Positions 52,592 through 64,000 of a DNA stretch of 64,000 nt are shown here, one piece after another. Made by a program: the position numbers and the translations under genes. Under the pieces are notes generated by a model. The model did not search any database. It was not told the DNA's origin and saw nothing but the letters and a program-made list of their open reading frames with translations. The stretch is from NCBI RefSeq assembly GCF_013408985.1, contig NZ_JACBZT010000001.1, forward strand, positions 4,295,197 through 4,359,196, read 5' to 3'. Numbering within the stretch: position 1 is the stretch's first letter; each line of letters opens with the position of its first letter. This DNA is from Petropleomorpha daqingensis. GTDB taxonomy: Bacteria; Actinomycetota; Actinomycetes; Mycobacteriales; Geodermatophilaceae.

Positions 52592-55500
52592 GGTTCCGGC
52601 GCGTAGCTGCACGCCGTCCCGGTGGTGACCGTGGCGCGCAGGTGCGCGCCCAGCTCCGGGTGGACCTCCTCGATGCGCCGCAGCGCGTCCCGGATCCGCG
52701 CGGTGACCGTCTTGCGGGCCCGCTCGCCGCGGTCGCCCAGGCGACGCGTGCGCCCGCCGAGCCCGGCCGCCGCGGCCAGCTCGTGCACGAGGGCCTGCCG
52801 CTCGGCGGTGGCCCTCTCCGCGCGCGCCGGGTCGTGCCGGTCCTCCGCCTCCTCGATCTCGGCGTCCAGCTCGGCCAGCCGGGCCCGGTAGGCCGCGCGC
52901 GCCCGGTCGTCGAGCACCGGGTCGGCGCCGCCGGCCTCCTCGCCGCCGAGCAGCCGCAGCGCGGGAACGTCGGTACCGGGCTCGGCGAGCAGGACCGTCA
53001 GGTCGCGGATGCCCTTCGCGTCGGGCAGGTGCACGGTCCGCCCCCGGTAGGACAGCTCCCAGGACGCCCCGTCGAAGCGGAACACCGGCACGTCGGTGCG
53101 GTCCGAAGGCAGCCCGGCGAGCGCTTCCGTGCAGCGCTGCGCCCACGCCGGTGCCCCCAGCCGGTCGTAGGCCGTGCGGGCCGACGTCAGGAACCGGGCG
53201 GCGTCGTCGTCCCGGCCGAGGGCGGCGGACAGCGCCCCCAGGTGGTGGTCGACGGCGCCCCAGTACGACGCGCAGCCGCCGACCACGACGTGCAGGCCCG
53301 AGTAGGGGAGCAGCCGGGCGAGGACCCGTTCGCGCTGGTCGGCCGACCCCGCCGGCGCGACGACGGCGGCCAGGAGGGCCAGGGGCTCCAGGTCGTGCAT
53401 CACCGGCAGGTCGTCGACGGCGAAACCGGTCAGCTCCTGCCGGGCCCGGTCGGTCTCCCCCCGAGCGAGCTGCGCGACGGCACGGAGCACGGGCGCGTGG
53501 GCGGGGCTCGGCGCCCCCGCGGCGAACTCGGCGGGGGAGGTGCGGCCCGCCGCCGGCGAGCCCAGCACCAGGAGCGAGCCGCGCAGCGTGCCCTGGACGC
53601 CGGCCGCGTCGGCCTCGCCGATGGCCCGGCCCCGCTCGAACGCCTCGCCGGCGATCCGATCGGCCTCGGCGGCCTCCCCGGCGATCGCCGCGAGCGTGGC
53701 CCTGCGGGTCATGGCCTCGTAGCGGCCGCGCGCGGTGCCGGACGCCGCCACGAGCTCGACGTAGGTGGCCAGCTCGGCGCGGCCCCGCGGATCGCCGGAC
53801 TCGAGCAGCGCCGCGGCCCGCAGCTGGTGGACCAGCGCCAGCAGGTCGGCGTCGGCGGCCGCGGCGCCCCGCATCCGGTCGAGCACGGCCAGCCGGGCCG
53901 GCCCCGAGCCCGACTGCCAGAGCGCGTCGTGCAGGGCCAGCAGGGCGCGGGCCAGCGTCGAGGGCTCGCCGACGGCGCGGGCGACGGCGACCGCCTCCTC
54001 GGCGGCGGCGACGAGGTGCTCCTGCCCCGTGCCGCCGAACTGGTGCCGCGTCGACCGGACGAGGGCGGTGAGGACGAGCGCGCGCAGCTCCGAGGGCTCC
54101 GGCGGCAGCCCGACGGCGGCCTCGCGCAGCAGCGCCGCGGTCGCGGTCGCCTCCGGGCCCGCGCCACGCGCGCCGAGCCCGTGCAGGGCGACCGCGGCCC
54201 GGGCCAGGCCTTCGACGTCGCCGCGGCGGCGGGACAGCTCGGCGGCCCGGGAGAGGTCCTCCCGTGCCCCCGCCGCGTCGCCCGCGCGGTTGCGCGCGTC
54301 GGCCAGGCCGAGCAGCAGGTCCAGCCGCTCGGCGGGGTCGCCGCCGGGCAGCCGGTCCGCCGCGGCGAGGGCGCGCAGGTAGTGCCGGCGGGCCTCCTCG
54401 TAGCCCAGCCGGGCCATCGCCGCGGTCGCGGCGGCGGCCGAGAACCGCACCGCGTCGGCGGCGGCCTCGGCGGTGCCGGCGGCCAGCAGGTGGTCGGCCA
54501 CCTCCGCGGGGTGCACCTCGCCTCCGGCCTCGGCGACCGCCTGCAGCGCCCGGCCGATCGCCAGGTGCAGGTCGCGGCGGGCGGCGGGGACCAGACCGGC
54601 GAGGATCGTCTCGCGGTACAGGTCGTGGCTGAACCGGTGCCGGCCCGACGGCTCGGCCGGCCCCAGCAGGACCCGGGCCGCGACCGCCTCGGCGAGCAGG
54701 TCGGCCAGCGGCGGCCGCTCGGCGCCGGCGGGCACGACGCGCACCAGCACCTCCTGGCGGAGCTCCGGGCCGGCCACCGCGGCCGCGGTGAGCGCCTCGG
54801 CGCACGGCGAGGACAGCCGCGCGAGGCGTCGCTCGAGGGTGTCCCGGACGGCGTCGGGCACGGCCGCGTCCAGGCCGGGGGTCCCGTCGTCGGGCCCCCA
54901 CCCACCCTGGGCGAGCAGCAGCCGGGTGAGCTCGCGGACGAGGAACGGGTTGCCGCCGGTGCGCTGCCACACCTCGGTGACCACGCGCGAGGGTGGGCCG
55001 GGCGTCCCGACGGCGCTCATCAGGGCGGCCACCTCCGGCCGGGTCAGGCCGAGCAGGGGGAGGTGCTGCGCGCCGGCGGTGACGGCCCGGACCGCCGGGC
55101 CGGCCTCCGCGTCGCGGTAGGCGCCGAGCAGGAGCACCGGGGCCGCGCCGAGCCGGCGGACGAGGAAGCCGAGCAGCTGCAGCGAGGGCTCGTCGGCCCA
55201 CTGCAGGTCGTCGAGGACGACGACGACCGGTGCCTGGGCGGCCAGGCGCGCCAGGGTCTCGCCGACGGCGTCGAGCAGCCGGAAGCGGGCCTCGGCCGGG
55301 TCCGGCGACGCCTCGCCGGCGTCGCTCGCGGGATCGGCCGGCAGCAGGCGGGCGGCGGCCCCGAGGTCCGCGCTGGTGAGCCGCCCCGGCTCCAGGGCGG
55401 AGCGCAGCACCTGGGTCCACAGCCAGTACGCGGGGGCGGCGCCGTCCCAGCAGGACCCGTGCAGCACGCGCGCGCCGCGGGCCGCCGCCTCCGACGACAG

Positions 55501-55647
55501 GACCGCCAGCAGCGCGGACTTGCCGATGCCGGGTTCGCCGCTGACCAGCAGCAGCTGCCCGGCACCGGCCAGCGACTCCTCGAGCGCCGCGCGGGCAGCG
55601 GCCAGGACCGGCCCGCGCCCGACGAGCGTGGCGGGCACGCCGATCAT
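52561..55647 (-). CDS. Large AAA (LuxR/SARP-like) regulator ATPase without HTH
   Basis: The protein has 1028 residues. The N-terminal ATPase shows Walker A SGEPGIGKSALL and Walker B VVVVLDDLQWADEPS. About 500 residues of helical, TPR-like repeats follow. The C-terminal 180 residues include VFRFDGASWELSYRGRTVHL, PDAKGIRDLTVLLAEPG and a coiled region ending RKTVTARIRDALRRIEEVHP. This conserved end replaces the LuxR HTH of classical LAL regulators. It may sense a signal and act on transcription or as a scaffold. It is convergent with the SDR and 10 bases from the methyltransferase end. Confidence 0.82.
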   Translation of the reverse strand: MIGVPATLVGRGPVLAAARAALEESLAGAGQLLLVSGEPGIGKSALLAVLSSEAAARGARVLHGSCWDGAAPAYWLWTQVLRSALEPGRLTSADLGAAARLLPADPASDAGEASPDPAEARFRLLDAVGETLARLAAQAPVVVVLDDLQWADEPSLQLLGFLVRRLGAAPVLLLGAYRDAEAGPAVRAVTAGAQHLPLLGLTRPEVAALMSAVGTPGPPSRVVTEVWQRTGGNPFLVRELTRLLLAQGGWGPDDGTPGLDAAVPDAVRDTLERRLARLSSPCAEALTAAAVAGPELRQEVLVRVVPAGAERPPLADLLAEAVAARVLLGPAEPSGRHRFSHDLYRETILAGLVPAARRDLHLAIGRALQAVAEAGGEVHPAEVADHLLAAGTAEAAADAVRFSAAAATAAMARLGYEEARRHYLRALAAADRLPGGDPAERLDLLLGLADARNRAGDAAGAREDLSRAAELSRRRGDVEGLARAAVALHGLGARGAGPEATATAALLREAAVGLPPEPSELRALVLTALVRSTRHQFGGTGQEHLVAAAEEAVAVARAVGEPSTLARALLALHDALWQSGSGPARLAVLDRMRGAAAADADLLALVHQLRAAALLESGDPRGRAELATYVELVAASGTARGRYEAMTRRATLAAIAGEAAEADRIAGEAFERGRAIGEADAAGVQGTLRGSLLVLGSPAAGRTSPAEFAAGAPSPAHAPVLRAVAQLARGETDRARQELTGFAVDDLPVMHDLEPLALLAAVVAPAGSADQRERVLARLLPYSGLHVVVGGCASYWGAVDHHLGALSAALGRDDDAARFLTSARTAYDRLGAPAWAQRCTEALAGLPSDRTDVPVFRFDGASWELSYRGRTVHLPDAKGIRDLTVLLAEPGTDVPALRLLGGEEAGGADPVLDDRARAAYRARLAELDAEIEEAEDRHDPARAERATAERQALVHELAAAAGLGGRTRRLGDRGERARKTVTARIRDALRRIEEVHPELGAHLRATVTTGTACSYAPEPQPAAGSPSA

Positions 55648-55657
55648 CCTGGCCGGG

Positions 55658-56713
55658 TCACGGCCGCAGCTCCAGCAGCAGGTTGAACGGCGCCTCGACC
55701 GGCACCGTCCGCACCGTGCCGAAGCCGGCCGCGCGCGCGACGGCGGTCAGCGCCGACGGACCGGCCAGGGTGCCGAGCGCCGCGCCTCCCTGCGAGACCG
55801 CCGTGGGCGTGCAGAACATGGTCGAGACGGCGTAGAACATCCGGCCCACCGGGTGCAGGTTGTCCTCCACGCGGTCGCCGGCCCGCGTCTCGACGAGCAG
55901 CACGGCGCCGTCCGGCGCGAGCACCTCCCGGGCCCGGGTCAGCGCGCCGACGGGGTCGCCGAGGTCGTGCAGCGAGTCGACGAACACGACGACGGCGTGG
56001 CCCTGCCCGGGCGCACGGGTGGCGGGAGCGACCTCGAACGCCACGCGGTCGGCGAGACCGGCCGCGGCGGCCGCCTTGCGGGCCGCCGCGATCGACGCGT
56101 CGTGGAAGTCGCAGCCGACGACGCGGGCAGCGGGGAAGGCCTGCGCCATCCAGATCGTCGGCCGGCCGAAGCCGCAGCCCACGTCCAGCAGCGATCCGCC
56201 GGCGGCCAGCCGGTCGGCGACCCCGGACATCGCGGTGATCGCGGCAGGCAGGAAGTCCGGCGTCATCGCCGCCGCCGTGAACGCGTCCACGCCGCGCCAG
56301 TGCTCCGGGGCGCGCTCGTCCCAGCCGAAGCCGCGACCGGTCCGGAACGCCTCCTCGAAGGCGGGGAACCGGGCCGCGGTCGCGGTGAGCATGGTGGTGG
56401 CGGCGTCGATCATCGGGCCCATCTGCCCCAGCACGGCGGCGACCTCGGCGGGCAGCTCGAAGGCGTCGCCGACGACGCGCAGGTAGCCGGCCGCGGCCTG
56501 GGTGCGGCACCACTCCCGCGCGTAGGGCTCGGCGGTGCCGGTGCGCCCGGCCAGCTCGGCCGGGGTCAGCGGGCCGGCGTCGGCGAGGGCCGACCACAGC
56601 CCGGCGCGGACGCCGAGCGCGGTGGTGAGGGTGCTCAGGGTGACGCCCAGCTCGGTCAGCAGCTGGTCGGCCACCGCCTCGGCGCGGGCCGGGTCGATCA
56701 CGGGAGTGCTCAC
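55658..56713 (-). CDS. SAM-dependent methyltransferase with N-terminal winged-helix dimer domain
   Basis: The protein has 351 residues from GTG 56713, with CAGGAGGAACCC upstream. N-terminal helices (TTALGVRAGLWSALADAGPL, and TPAELAGRTGTAEPYAREWC) form the winged-helix seen in O-methyltransferase-like rRNA and natural-product enzymes. The SAM motif is GGSLLDVGCGFGRPTIWMAQ and D in GCDFHDASI. The C-terminus is NLLLELRP. Substrate not known. Its start faces the amidase gene. Confidence 0.87.
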   Translation of the reverse strand: MSTPVIDPARAEAVADQLLTELGVTLSTLTTALGVRAGLWSALADAGPLTPAELAGRTGTAEPYAREWCRTQAAAGYLRVVGDAFELPAEVAAVLGQMGPMIDAATTMLTATAARFPAFEEAFRTGRGFGWDERAPEHWRGVDAFTAAAMTPDFLPAAITAMSGVADRLAAGGSLLDVGCGFGRPTIWMAQAFPAARVVGCDFHDASIAAARKAAAAAGLADRVAFEVAPATRAPGQGHAVVVFVDSLHDLGDPVGALTRAREVLAPDGAVLLVETRAGDRVEDNLHPVGRMFYAVSTMFCTPTAVSQGGAALGTLAGPSALTAVARAAGFGTVRTVPVEAPFNLLLELRP

Positions 56714-56827
56714 GGGTTCCTCCTGGGACGGCGGTGCGGACATCCCTGGGGCGCCAGATCCGGCCTCGCGGCCCGCGAGACCGCATCTCGCGCCTCCCGG
56801 GTGACCGCGCTGCCCGAGGAGGACGCC

Positions 56828-58309
56828 GTGACCCTGACCCGAACCTCTGCCGACGTCGTGCCGTGGTCGGACGCCACCGCCCAGCTGGCCGCGCTGGCCC
56901 GCCGCGAGGTGGGCAGCCGCGAGCTGCTCGAGCACTACCTGGACCGCATCGCCCGCATCGGCGGGCCGATCAACGCGGTGGTCACCCTGGACGTCGACCG
57001 GGCGCGCGCCCGAGCGGACGACGCCGACCGCGCCACCGCGCGCGGCGAGAGCTGGGGACCGCTGCACGGGCTGCCCGTCACGGTCAAGGACTGCCTGGAG
57101 ACGGCGGGGCTGCGCACCACGGCCGGCGCCGCCGAGTACGCCGACCACGTCCCGGTGCGCGACGCGGACGCCGTCGCCCGGCTGCGCGCTGCCGGCGCCG
57201 TCCTGTTCGGCAAGACGAACGTGCCCGCCTACGCCGCCGACTGCCAGACCTACAACACCGTCTTCGGGACGACGAGCAACCCGTGGGACCTGACCCGGGC
57301 GGTGGGCGGCTCCAGCGGGGGATCGGCCGCCGCGCTGGCCGCGGGGCTGACCGCGCTGGAGCTCGGCAGCGACCTGGGCGGCTCGATCCGCAACCCGGCC
57401 GGCTACTGCGGCGTGTACGGCCTGCGTCCCTCGGTCGGGCTGATCCCCACGCGCGGGCACGTGCCCGGGCCGCCCGGGTCGCTCGCGCCGATCGACCTGG
57501 GCACCGTCGGACCGCTCGCCCGCTCCGCCGCCGACCTGGGCCTGGCCCTCGACGTCCTGGCCGGTCCCGACGAGGCCGCCGCGGTGGCCTGGCGGCTCGC
57601 GCTGCCACCGCCCCGGGCCGGGTCGCTGACCGGTTACCGCGTCGCCGCCTGGCTGGACGACGCCTTCTGCCCGGTCGACGCCGAGGTCCTGCGCGTGCTC
57701 GGGGCGGCGGTCGACGCCGTGCGGAGTGCGGGGGCGACGGTGACCGAAGCCCGGCCGTGCGCGCTGCGGGACGCCGAGCGGCTGGCCCAGCGGCTCATCC
57801 AGTCGGCGTTCGGCGGGGCCTACCCCGACGCCGTGTTCGACCGGCTGGTCCGCCGCGCCGCGGCCGCGGACCCCGAGGACGACAGCGCCCCGGTCCGGCA
57901 CGCCCGCAACGTGACCGCCCGCGCGCGGGACGTCGCCGTGGCCCGCGAGGAGCAGGCGCGGGTGAAGGCCGGCTGCGCGGCGTTCTTCCGCGACCACGAC
58001 GTCCTCGTCTGCCCGATCACGCCGACGGCGGCGATCCCGCACGACCACACCCCGGACGTCGACGCCCGCCGGATCACCGTCAACGGGCGGCCGCGGCCCT
58101 ACGGCGACCAGATCCCGTGGGCGTCGCTGCCCGGGCTGTGCGGGCTGCCCGCCGCGGTCGTGCCCGCCGGCCTCACCCGCGACGGGCTGCCGGTCGGGCT
58201 GCAGGTGATCGGCCCGTTCCTCGAGGACCGCACGGTCCTCGACGTCGCCGGGCGGATCGGGGCCCTGATCGGCCCGCTGGTGCCACCCCGTCTCGAACAG
58301 GAGCAGTGA
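56828..58309 (+). CDS. Amidase-signature family hydrolase
   Basis: The protein has 493 residues from GTG 56828, with a strong GAGGAGGAC site; a GTG at 56801 is in frame. The Ser-cis-Ser-Lys triad is Lys87 (PVTVKDCLE), Ser162/163 ([15 protein letters not shown]) and Ser186 ([11 protein letters not shown]). It hydrolyses an amide bond; substrates range from glutamine-tRNA complexes to small amides, and the lack of GatB/GatC nearby argues against a GatA role. It is followed after one base by the TIGR03086 gene. Confidence 0.92.
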   Translation: MTLTRTSADVVPWSDATAQLAALARREVGSRELLEHYLDRIARIGGPINAVVTLDVDRARARADDADRATARGESWGPLHGLPVTVKDCLETAGLRTTAGAAEYADHVPVRDADAVARLRAAGAVLFGKTNVPAYAADCQTYNTVFGTTSNPWDLTRAVGGSSGGSAAALAAGLTALELGSDLGGSIRNPAGYCGVYGLRPSVGLIPTRGHVPGPPGSLAPIDLGTVGPLARSAADLGLALDVLAGPDEAAAVAWRLALPPPRAGSLTGYRVAAWLDDAFCPVDAEVLRVLGAAVDAVRSAGATVTEARPCALRDAERLAQRLIQSAFGGAYPDAVFDRLVRRAAAADPEDDSAPVRHARNVTARARDVAVAREEQARVKAGCAAFFRDHDVLVCPITPTAAIPHDHTPDVDARRITVNGRPRPYGDQIPWASLPGLCGLPAAVVPAGLTRDGLPVGLQVIGPFLEDRTVLDVAGRIGALIGPLVPPRLEQEQ

Positions 58310-58310
58310 G

Positions 58311-58895
58311 ATGACCACGACCACCGTCCAGCCCGACATCGCGCAGGCCCACCGGAGGGCGCTGGACGCCACCGGCTCGCTGGTCGCGCAGATCCGGCCC
58401 GACCAGTGGGGACTGCCCACGCCGGACGACGACTGGGACGTCCGGGCCCTCGTCGGTCACGTCGTCGAGGGCAATCTCTGGGTGGCCGAGCTCGCCGCCG
58501 GCCGCACCATCGACGAGGTCGGCGACCGGTTCGCCGGCGACGTCCTCGGCGCCGACCCGCGAGCCGCCTACGACGCCTCGGCCACGGCAGCGGCGTCCGC
58601 CTTCGAGGCACCCGGTGCGCTGGACGCCCCGTGCGCGGTCTCCTACGGGCCGGTGCCGGGGCGCGTCTACGCCGGCCACCGGCTGGTCGACGTCCTGGTG
58701 CACGGCTGGGACCTGGCCGTCGCCCTCGGCCTCGACCCGGTGCTCGCCCCCGACCTGGTGGAGATCTCCCTCGGCCTGGTCGAGCCGGACGTCGCAGTGC
58801 TCAAGAGCACCGGCGCGTACGGCGGCGACGTCCCCGTGCCGGAGGGCGCGTCGCCGCAGACGCGGCTCCTGGCCCTGCTCGGCCGGCAGACCTAG
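58311..58895 (+). CDS. TIGR03086-type metal-binding protein (maleylpyruvate isomerase N-terminal fold)
   Basis: The protein has 194 residues from ATG 58311. The DinB-like fold has VRALVGHVVEGNLWVAELAA with metal His and VYAGHRLVDVLVHGWDLAVA with two His. These are the TIGR03086 signatures. Activity is not established; mycothiol-dependent isomerase relatives are known. It is adjacent to the amidase and its stop shares CTAG with the convergent XRE gene. Confidence 0.87.
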   Translation: MTTTTVQPDIAQAHRRALDATGSLVAQIRPDQWGLPTPDDDWDVRALVGHVVEGNLWVAELAAGRTIDEVGDRFAGDVLGADPRAAYDASATAAASAFEAPGALDAPCAVSYGPVPGRVYAGHRLVDVLVHGWDLAVALGLDPVLAPDLVEISLGLVEPDVAVLKSTGAYGGDVPVPEGASPQTRLLALLGRQT

Positions 58896-59659
58896 CGGGC
58901 CGCGCGCACGGCGTCGGCGGTGGCCTCGTCGGCGGGCAGGAACGCCTCGACGCTCACCTCGGCGGCGGTCAGGTCGACCGCGGTGCCGAACGTCGTGACG
59001 GTGGACAGGAACGACAGCTCGCCGTCCCCGGCCCGGATCCGCAAGGGGACGGCGATGCCGTCCGGTGGGCGCGGGTCCGTGCCGCCGGGGAGCAGGGAGA
59101 GCTCGCGGTGCAGGGCGGCCAGCGCCGGGTCGCCGGACAGCCGCGCCTCGCGGGCCAGCCGGTGCAGCACGTGCGCCCGCCACTGGGCGAGGTTGCGGAT
59201 CCGCGGCGCCATGCCGTCGGGGTGCAGCGAGAGCCGCAGCACGTTGACCGGCGGCTCGAGCAGCCGCGGGTCGGCGCCGTCGGTGAGCAGCGGCACGCCG
59301 CGGTTGCCCGCGACCAGGTGCCAGCCGCGGTCGACCACCACGGCCGGGAACGGCTCGTAGGCGGCCAGCACGGTGTCGATGGCGCGCCGGACGGCGGCCA
59401 TGTCCGGGGCGTCGAGACCGCGGCGACCGTAGAGCGGCGCGAACCCGGCCGCCACGAGCAGCTCGTTGCGCGCCCGCAGCGGCACCTCCAGCGACTCGGC
59501 GAGGTGCAGCACCATCTCGCGGCTCGGCTGCGACCGCCCGGTCTCCACGAAGCTGAGGTGCCGGGCGGAGACGCCGGCCTCGTTGGAGAGGTCGAGCTGC
59601 GAGAGCCGGCGCCGCTGCCGCCAGTCGCGCAGCAGGGAGCCGACGGGCGGGGAGGTCAT
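58892..59659 (-). CDS. XRE regulator with MmyB-like ligand domain
   Basis: The protein has 255 residues. The HTH is LLRDWRQRRRLSQLDLSNEA, followed by SARHLSFVETGRSQPSREMV. The MmyB-like PAS-related domain (about 95-250) shows AYEPFPAVVVDRGWHLVAGN and ISFLSTVTTFGTAVDLTAAEV in the usual form. These regulators bind lipid-like ligands. A perfect TTACCT-N3-AGGTAA site lies 37 bases upstream, towards the NTF2-like gene, so that gene is a likely target. Confidence 0.9.
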   Translation of the reverse strand: MTSPPVGSLLRDWRQRRRLSQLDLSNEAGVSARHLSFVETGRSQPSREMVLHLAESLEVPLRARNELLVAAGFAPLYGRRGLDAPDMAAVRRAIDTVLAAYEPFPAVVVDRGWHLVAGNRGVPLLTDGADPRLLEPPVNVLRLSLHPDGMAPRIRNLAQWRAHVLHRLAREARLSGDPALAALHRELSLLPGGTDPRPPDGIAVPLRIRAGDGELSFLSTVTTFGTAVDLTAAEVSVEAFLPADEATADAVRAAR

Positions 59660-59695
59660 GGCGCCGACCGTAGGGGGCGGCCGTCGTCGCGTCGC

Positions 59696-59710
59696 TTACC
59701 TCCCAGGTAA
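59696..59710. promoter_or_regulatory. Operator for the XRE/MmyB regulator
   Basis: TTACCTCCCAGGTAA is a perfect 6-3-6 palindrome within the 126-base divergent gap, centred near 59703. TTACCT-N3-AGGTAA is the expected site form for this regulator class. Both genes may be controlled. Confidence 0.7.
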
Positions 59711-59785
59711 TCGACCCGCTTCCCTCGGCCCGCCACGGTGGTCCCAGCGCCGCCACCAGGGTGGCCGATCCGAGAGGACACCGTC

Positions 59786-60148
59786 ATGAGCGACTTCACG
59801 ACCCTCGCCGAGCGCTACATCGCCGCGTGGAACGAGACCGACGACGCCGCCCGCCGCAGCGCCGTGGCCGAGCTCTGGACCGCCGACGGCCGCTACGTCG
59901 ACCCGCTCGTCGACGCCGAGGGCACCGAGGGCATCGCCGCCACCATCGGGGCGGTGCAGGCGCAGTTCCCGGGCTTCGTCTTCCGGCTGGCCGGCCCCGT
60001 CGACGGCCACCACGAGCAGCTGCGGTTCTCGTGGGAGCTGGGGCCGGAGGGGGAGGCGGCGCCGATCGCCGGCTCCGACGTCGCGGTCACCGACGGCAAC
60101 GGCAGGCTGCGCACCGTCCTCGGCTTCCTCGACCGCGTCCCCTCCTGA
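59786..60148 (+). CDS. NTF2/SnoaL-like protein
   Basis: The protein has 120 residues from ATG 59786, after GAGAGGACACC. The fold is seen in LAERYIAAWNETDDAARRSA, VAELWTADGRYVDP and LRFSWELGPEG, the cone-shaped alpha-beta barrel. Members bind or isomerise small hydrophobic ligands. Divergent from the MmyB-type regulator, with the operator between. Confidence 0.87.
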   Translation: MSDFTTLAERYIAAWNETDDAARRSAVAELWTADGRYVDPLVDAEGTEGIAATIGAVQAQFPGFVFRLAGPVDGHHEQLRFSWELGPEGEAAPIAGSDVAVTDGNGRLRTVLGFLDRVPS

Positions 60149-60195
60149 CCCCGACCGTTATCCCCAACACTGACCCCGCCGCAAAGTGGCGCAGC

Positions 60196-62501
<2,306 letters not shown>

Positions 62502-62505
<4 letters not shown>

Positions 62506-63485
62506 CCCATCAGGACCCCACCCCGCCCGACGTGGCCGTCGACGCGATCCCGCCGCGGCGGCGCATCGGCACCTCCCGGAAGATGCGCAAGCACGACCCG
62601 GAGGGCGACGCGCTCAAGGTCGCCGTCCTCACCGGCGCGCTGCCGTGGCTCAAGGAGTTCCACGACAACGTCGTCGTCGTGAAGTACGGCGGGCACGCGA
62701 TGATCGACGAGGACTGCCGGCGCGCGTTCGCGGAGGACATGGTCTTCCTGCGCACCTGCGGCATCAAGCCGGTCGTCGTGCACGGCGGCGGCCCGCAGAT
62801 CACCGAGATGCTCACCCGGCTCGGCATCCCCAGCGAGTTCCGCGGCGGCCTGCGGGTGACCACACCGGAGACGATCGACGTCGTCCGGATGGTGCTCACC
62901 GGCCAGGTCGGGCCGGACATCGTCGGCCTGATCAACCAGCACGGCGCGCTGTCGGTGCACCTGTCCGGTGAGGACGGCGGCCTGTTCACCGCGGCCCGGA
63001 CGACGGCGGTCGTGGACGGCGAGCCGGTGGACATCGGCCTGGTCGGCGACGTGATCGCGGTCGACCCCTCACCGATCACCGCGCTCATCGACGCCGGGCA
63101 CATCCCGGTCGTCGCCAGCGTCGCGCCGGACAGCCACGGCGTGGTGCACAACGTCAACGCCGACACCGCGGCCGCCGCGGTCGCCGTCGCGCTGGGTGCG
63201 GTGAAGTTCGTCGTCCTCACCGACGTCGAGGGGCTCTACGCCGACTGGCCCGACCGCGACTCGCTGGTGCAGCAGATCGACGCGACCGAGCTGGCCGAGA
63301 TCCTGCCGACCCTGGACGCCGGGATGATCCCGAAGATGGCCGCCTGCCTGCGGGCGGTCGAGGGCGGGGTGAACCGCGCGACCGTGGTCGACGGGCGCAC
63401 CCCGCACGCCCTGCTGCTCGAGATGTTCACCACCGAGGGCACGGGAACCATGGTGGTCCCGGCCGGGAAGGAGCCAGCGCAGTGA
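62502..63485 (+). CDS. argB: Acetylglutamate kinase
   Basis: The protein has 327 residues from ATG 62502. It phosphorylates N-acetylglutamate with ATP. Motifs: [53 protein letters not shown], and GAGMIPKM in the form [15 protein letters not shown]. An extra N-terminus of about 45 residues ([20 protein letters not shown]) is longer than usual and may affect arginine feedback. Coupled to argJ and argD by 4-base overlaps. Confidence 0.97.
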
Positions 63486-64000
63486 CCACGACGGAGGAGC
63501 TGGCGTCCCGCTGGTCCGCGGTGATGATGAGCAACTACAAGACGCCGCCGGTCGCGCTCGCCCGCGGCGCCGGGGCGACGGTCTGGGACGTCGACGGCCG
63601 CGAGTACACCGACCTGCTCGGCGGCATCGCGACCACGATCCTCGGCCACGCCCACCCCAAGGTCGTCGAGGCGATCTCCACGCAGGCCGCCACCCTCGGG
63701 CACGTCTCCAACCTGGCGATGCACGAGCCGGGCGTGACGCTGGCCGAGCGGCTGCTCGAGCTGGCCGGGCGGCCCGGCCGGGTCTTCTTCTGCAACTCCG
63801 GCGCCGAGGCCAACGAGGCCGCGTTCAAGATCAGCCGGCTGACCGGCCGTCCCCAGGTGATCACCGCCGAGGGCGCCTTCCACGGCCGGACGATGGGCGC
63901 CCTGGCGCTGACCGGGCAGCCGTCGAAGGCCGCGGCGTTCGCCCCGCTGCCCGGCGGCGTGTCCTACGTGCCCTACGGCGACCCCGACACGCTGTCCGCC
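63482..64000 (+). CDS. argD: Acetylornithine aminotransferase, N-terminal part (cut by window end)
   Basis: The first 173 residues are present, from GTG 63482. Class III aminotransferase features: [60 protein letters not shown] and [15 protein letters not shown]. The PLP-lysine region is beyond the window. It makes N-acetylornithine from the semialdehyde and glutamate. Confidence 0.95.
   Translation, partial: MTTTEELASRWSAVMMSNYKTPPVALARGAGATVWDVDGREYTDLLGGIATTILGHAHPKVVEAISTQAATLGHVSNLAMHEPGVTLAERLLELAGRPGRVFFCNSGAEANEAAFKISRLTGRPQVITAEGAFHGRTMGALALTGQPSKAAAFAPLPGGVSYVPYGDPDTLSA

Noticed and set aside
56828-58309. GatA subunit of the amidotransferase
   Set aside because: No gatB or gatC nearby, and the surroundings do not fit; called a general amidase.

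Overview
This is a very GC-rich, gene-dense actinobacterial chromosome segment. The orders infC-rpmI-rplT-TrmH/SpoU methyltransferase, pheS-pheT and argC-argJ-argB-argD, together with frequent GTG starts, GTGA/ATGA stop-start overlaps and several GAF-ANTAR proteins, fit a member of the Geodermatophilaceae (Blastococcus, Geodermatophilus or Modestobacter type). The family assignment is an inference from gene content and style, not from a search.

Layout. Bases 1-3000 hold the end of an HNH-family protein, two small hypothetical genes, a TauE/SafE exporter and a ureohydrolase-fold protein. Bases about 3000-6000 are an accessory islet of visibly lower GC. It holds an IS110-family recombinase with a room-sized non-coding end (candidate bridge RNA), an 18-bp inverted repeat, small orphan genes and a pair of identical 16-bp palindromes. 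Bases 6050-16460 are mixed housekeeping: an SCO6745-like protein, a GAF-ANTAR regulator, a DUF3516 helicase, a stress-type SDR with a SigB-like promoter, MmuM, YidD, an MBL-fold hydrolase with an alpha/beta hydrolase, and ArfB.

Bases 16432-22232 form a compact signalling locus: a subtilisin-like S8 peptidase without signal peptide, an ECF sigma factor, a small beta-rich protein and a GNAT acetyltransferase in one tightly overlapped minus-strand operon, divergent from a TPR-CHAT protease. Bases 23450-36420 are the nitrate assimilation region: nitrate reductase with a C-terminal add-on domain, NirB, NirD, NarK-type transporter and the HemD/winged-helix regulator NnaR. It is interrupted by two divergent regulator pairs (XRE-cupin with a flavoprotein-methyltransferase fusion; AraC with DUF2000) and one unknown gene. 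Bases 36470-40868 carry a SpoIIE-type phosphatase coupled to a GAF-ANTAR protein, a uridine kinase-like P-loop protein, an MBL hydrolase and a PH-domain membrane protein.

Bases 40870-43530 are the translation cluster: a palindrome-rich spacer, a promoter, a structured infC leader with an intrinsic-terminator-like hairpin, infC with an apparent AUC start, rpmI, rplT and an rRNA methyltransferase. Then come an AurF-type diiron oxygenase/TetR/DUF4873 group, an EAL-DICT-GGDEF protein, an EamA transporter, pheST with a trailing SDR, a large AAA regulator ATPase, a methyltransferase, an amidase, a TIGR03086 protein, an XRE/MmyB regulator with an NTF2-like gene, and the arginine operon behind two 10-bp ARG-box-like repeats.

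Non-coding structure is the most striking part. Three copies of a 38-42 bp palindrome (arms GGTTTCGCGCGCTTAACCG) sit between genes; two of them bracket one divergent gene pair and supply the stop codon and the last residues (VSRA) of both proteins. Four convergent gene pairs share the single tetranucleotide CTAG as their two stop codons. Other large palindromes lie at 4558, 10507, 40881, 42653 and 60196. No tRNA, rRNA or CRISPR array was seen.
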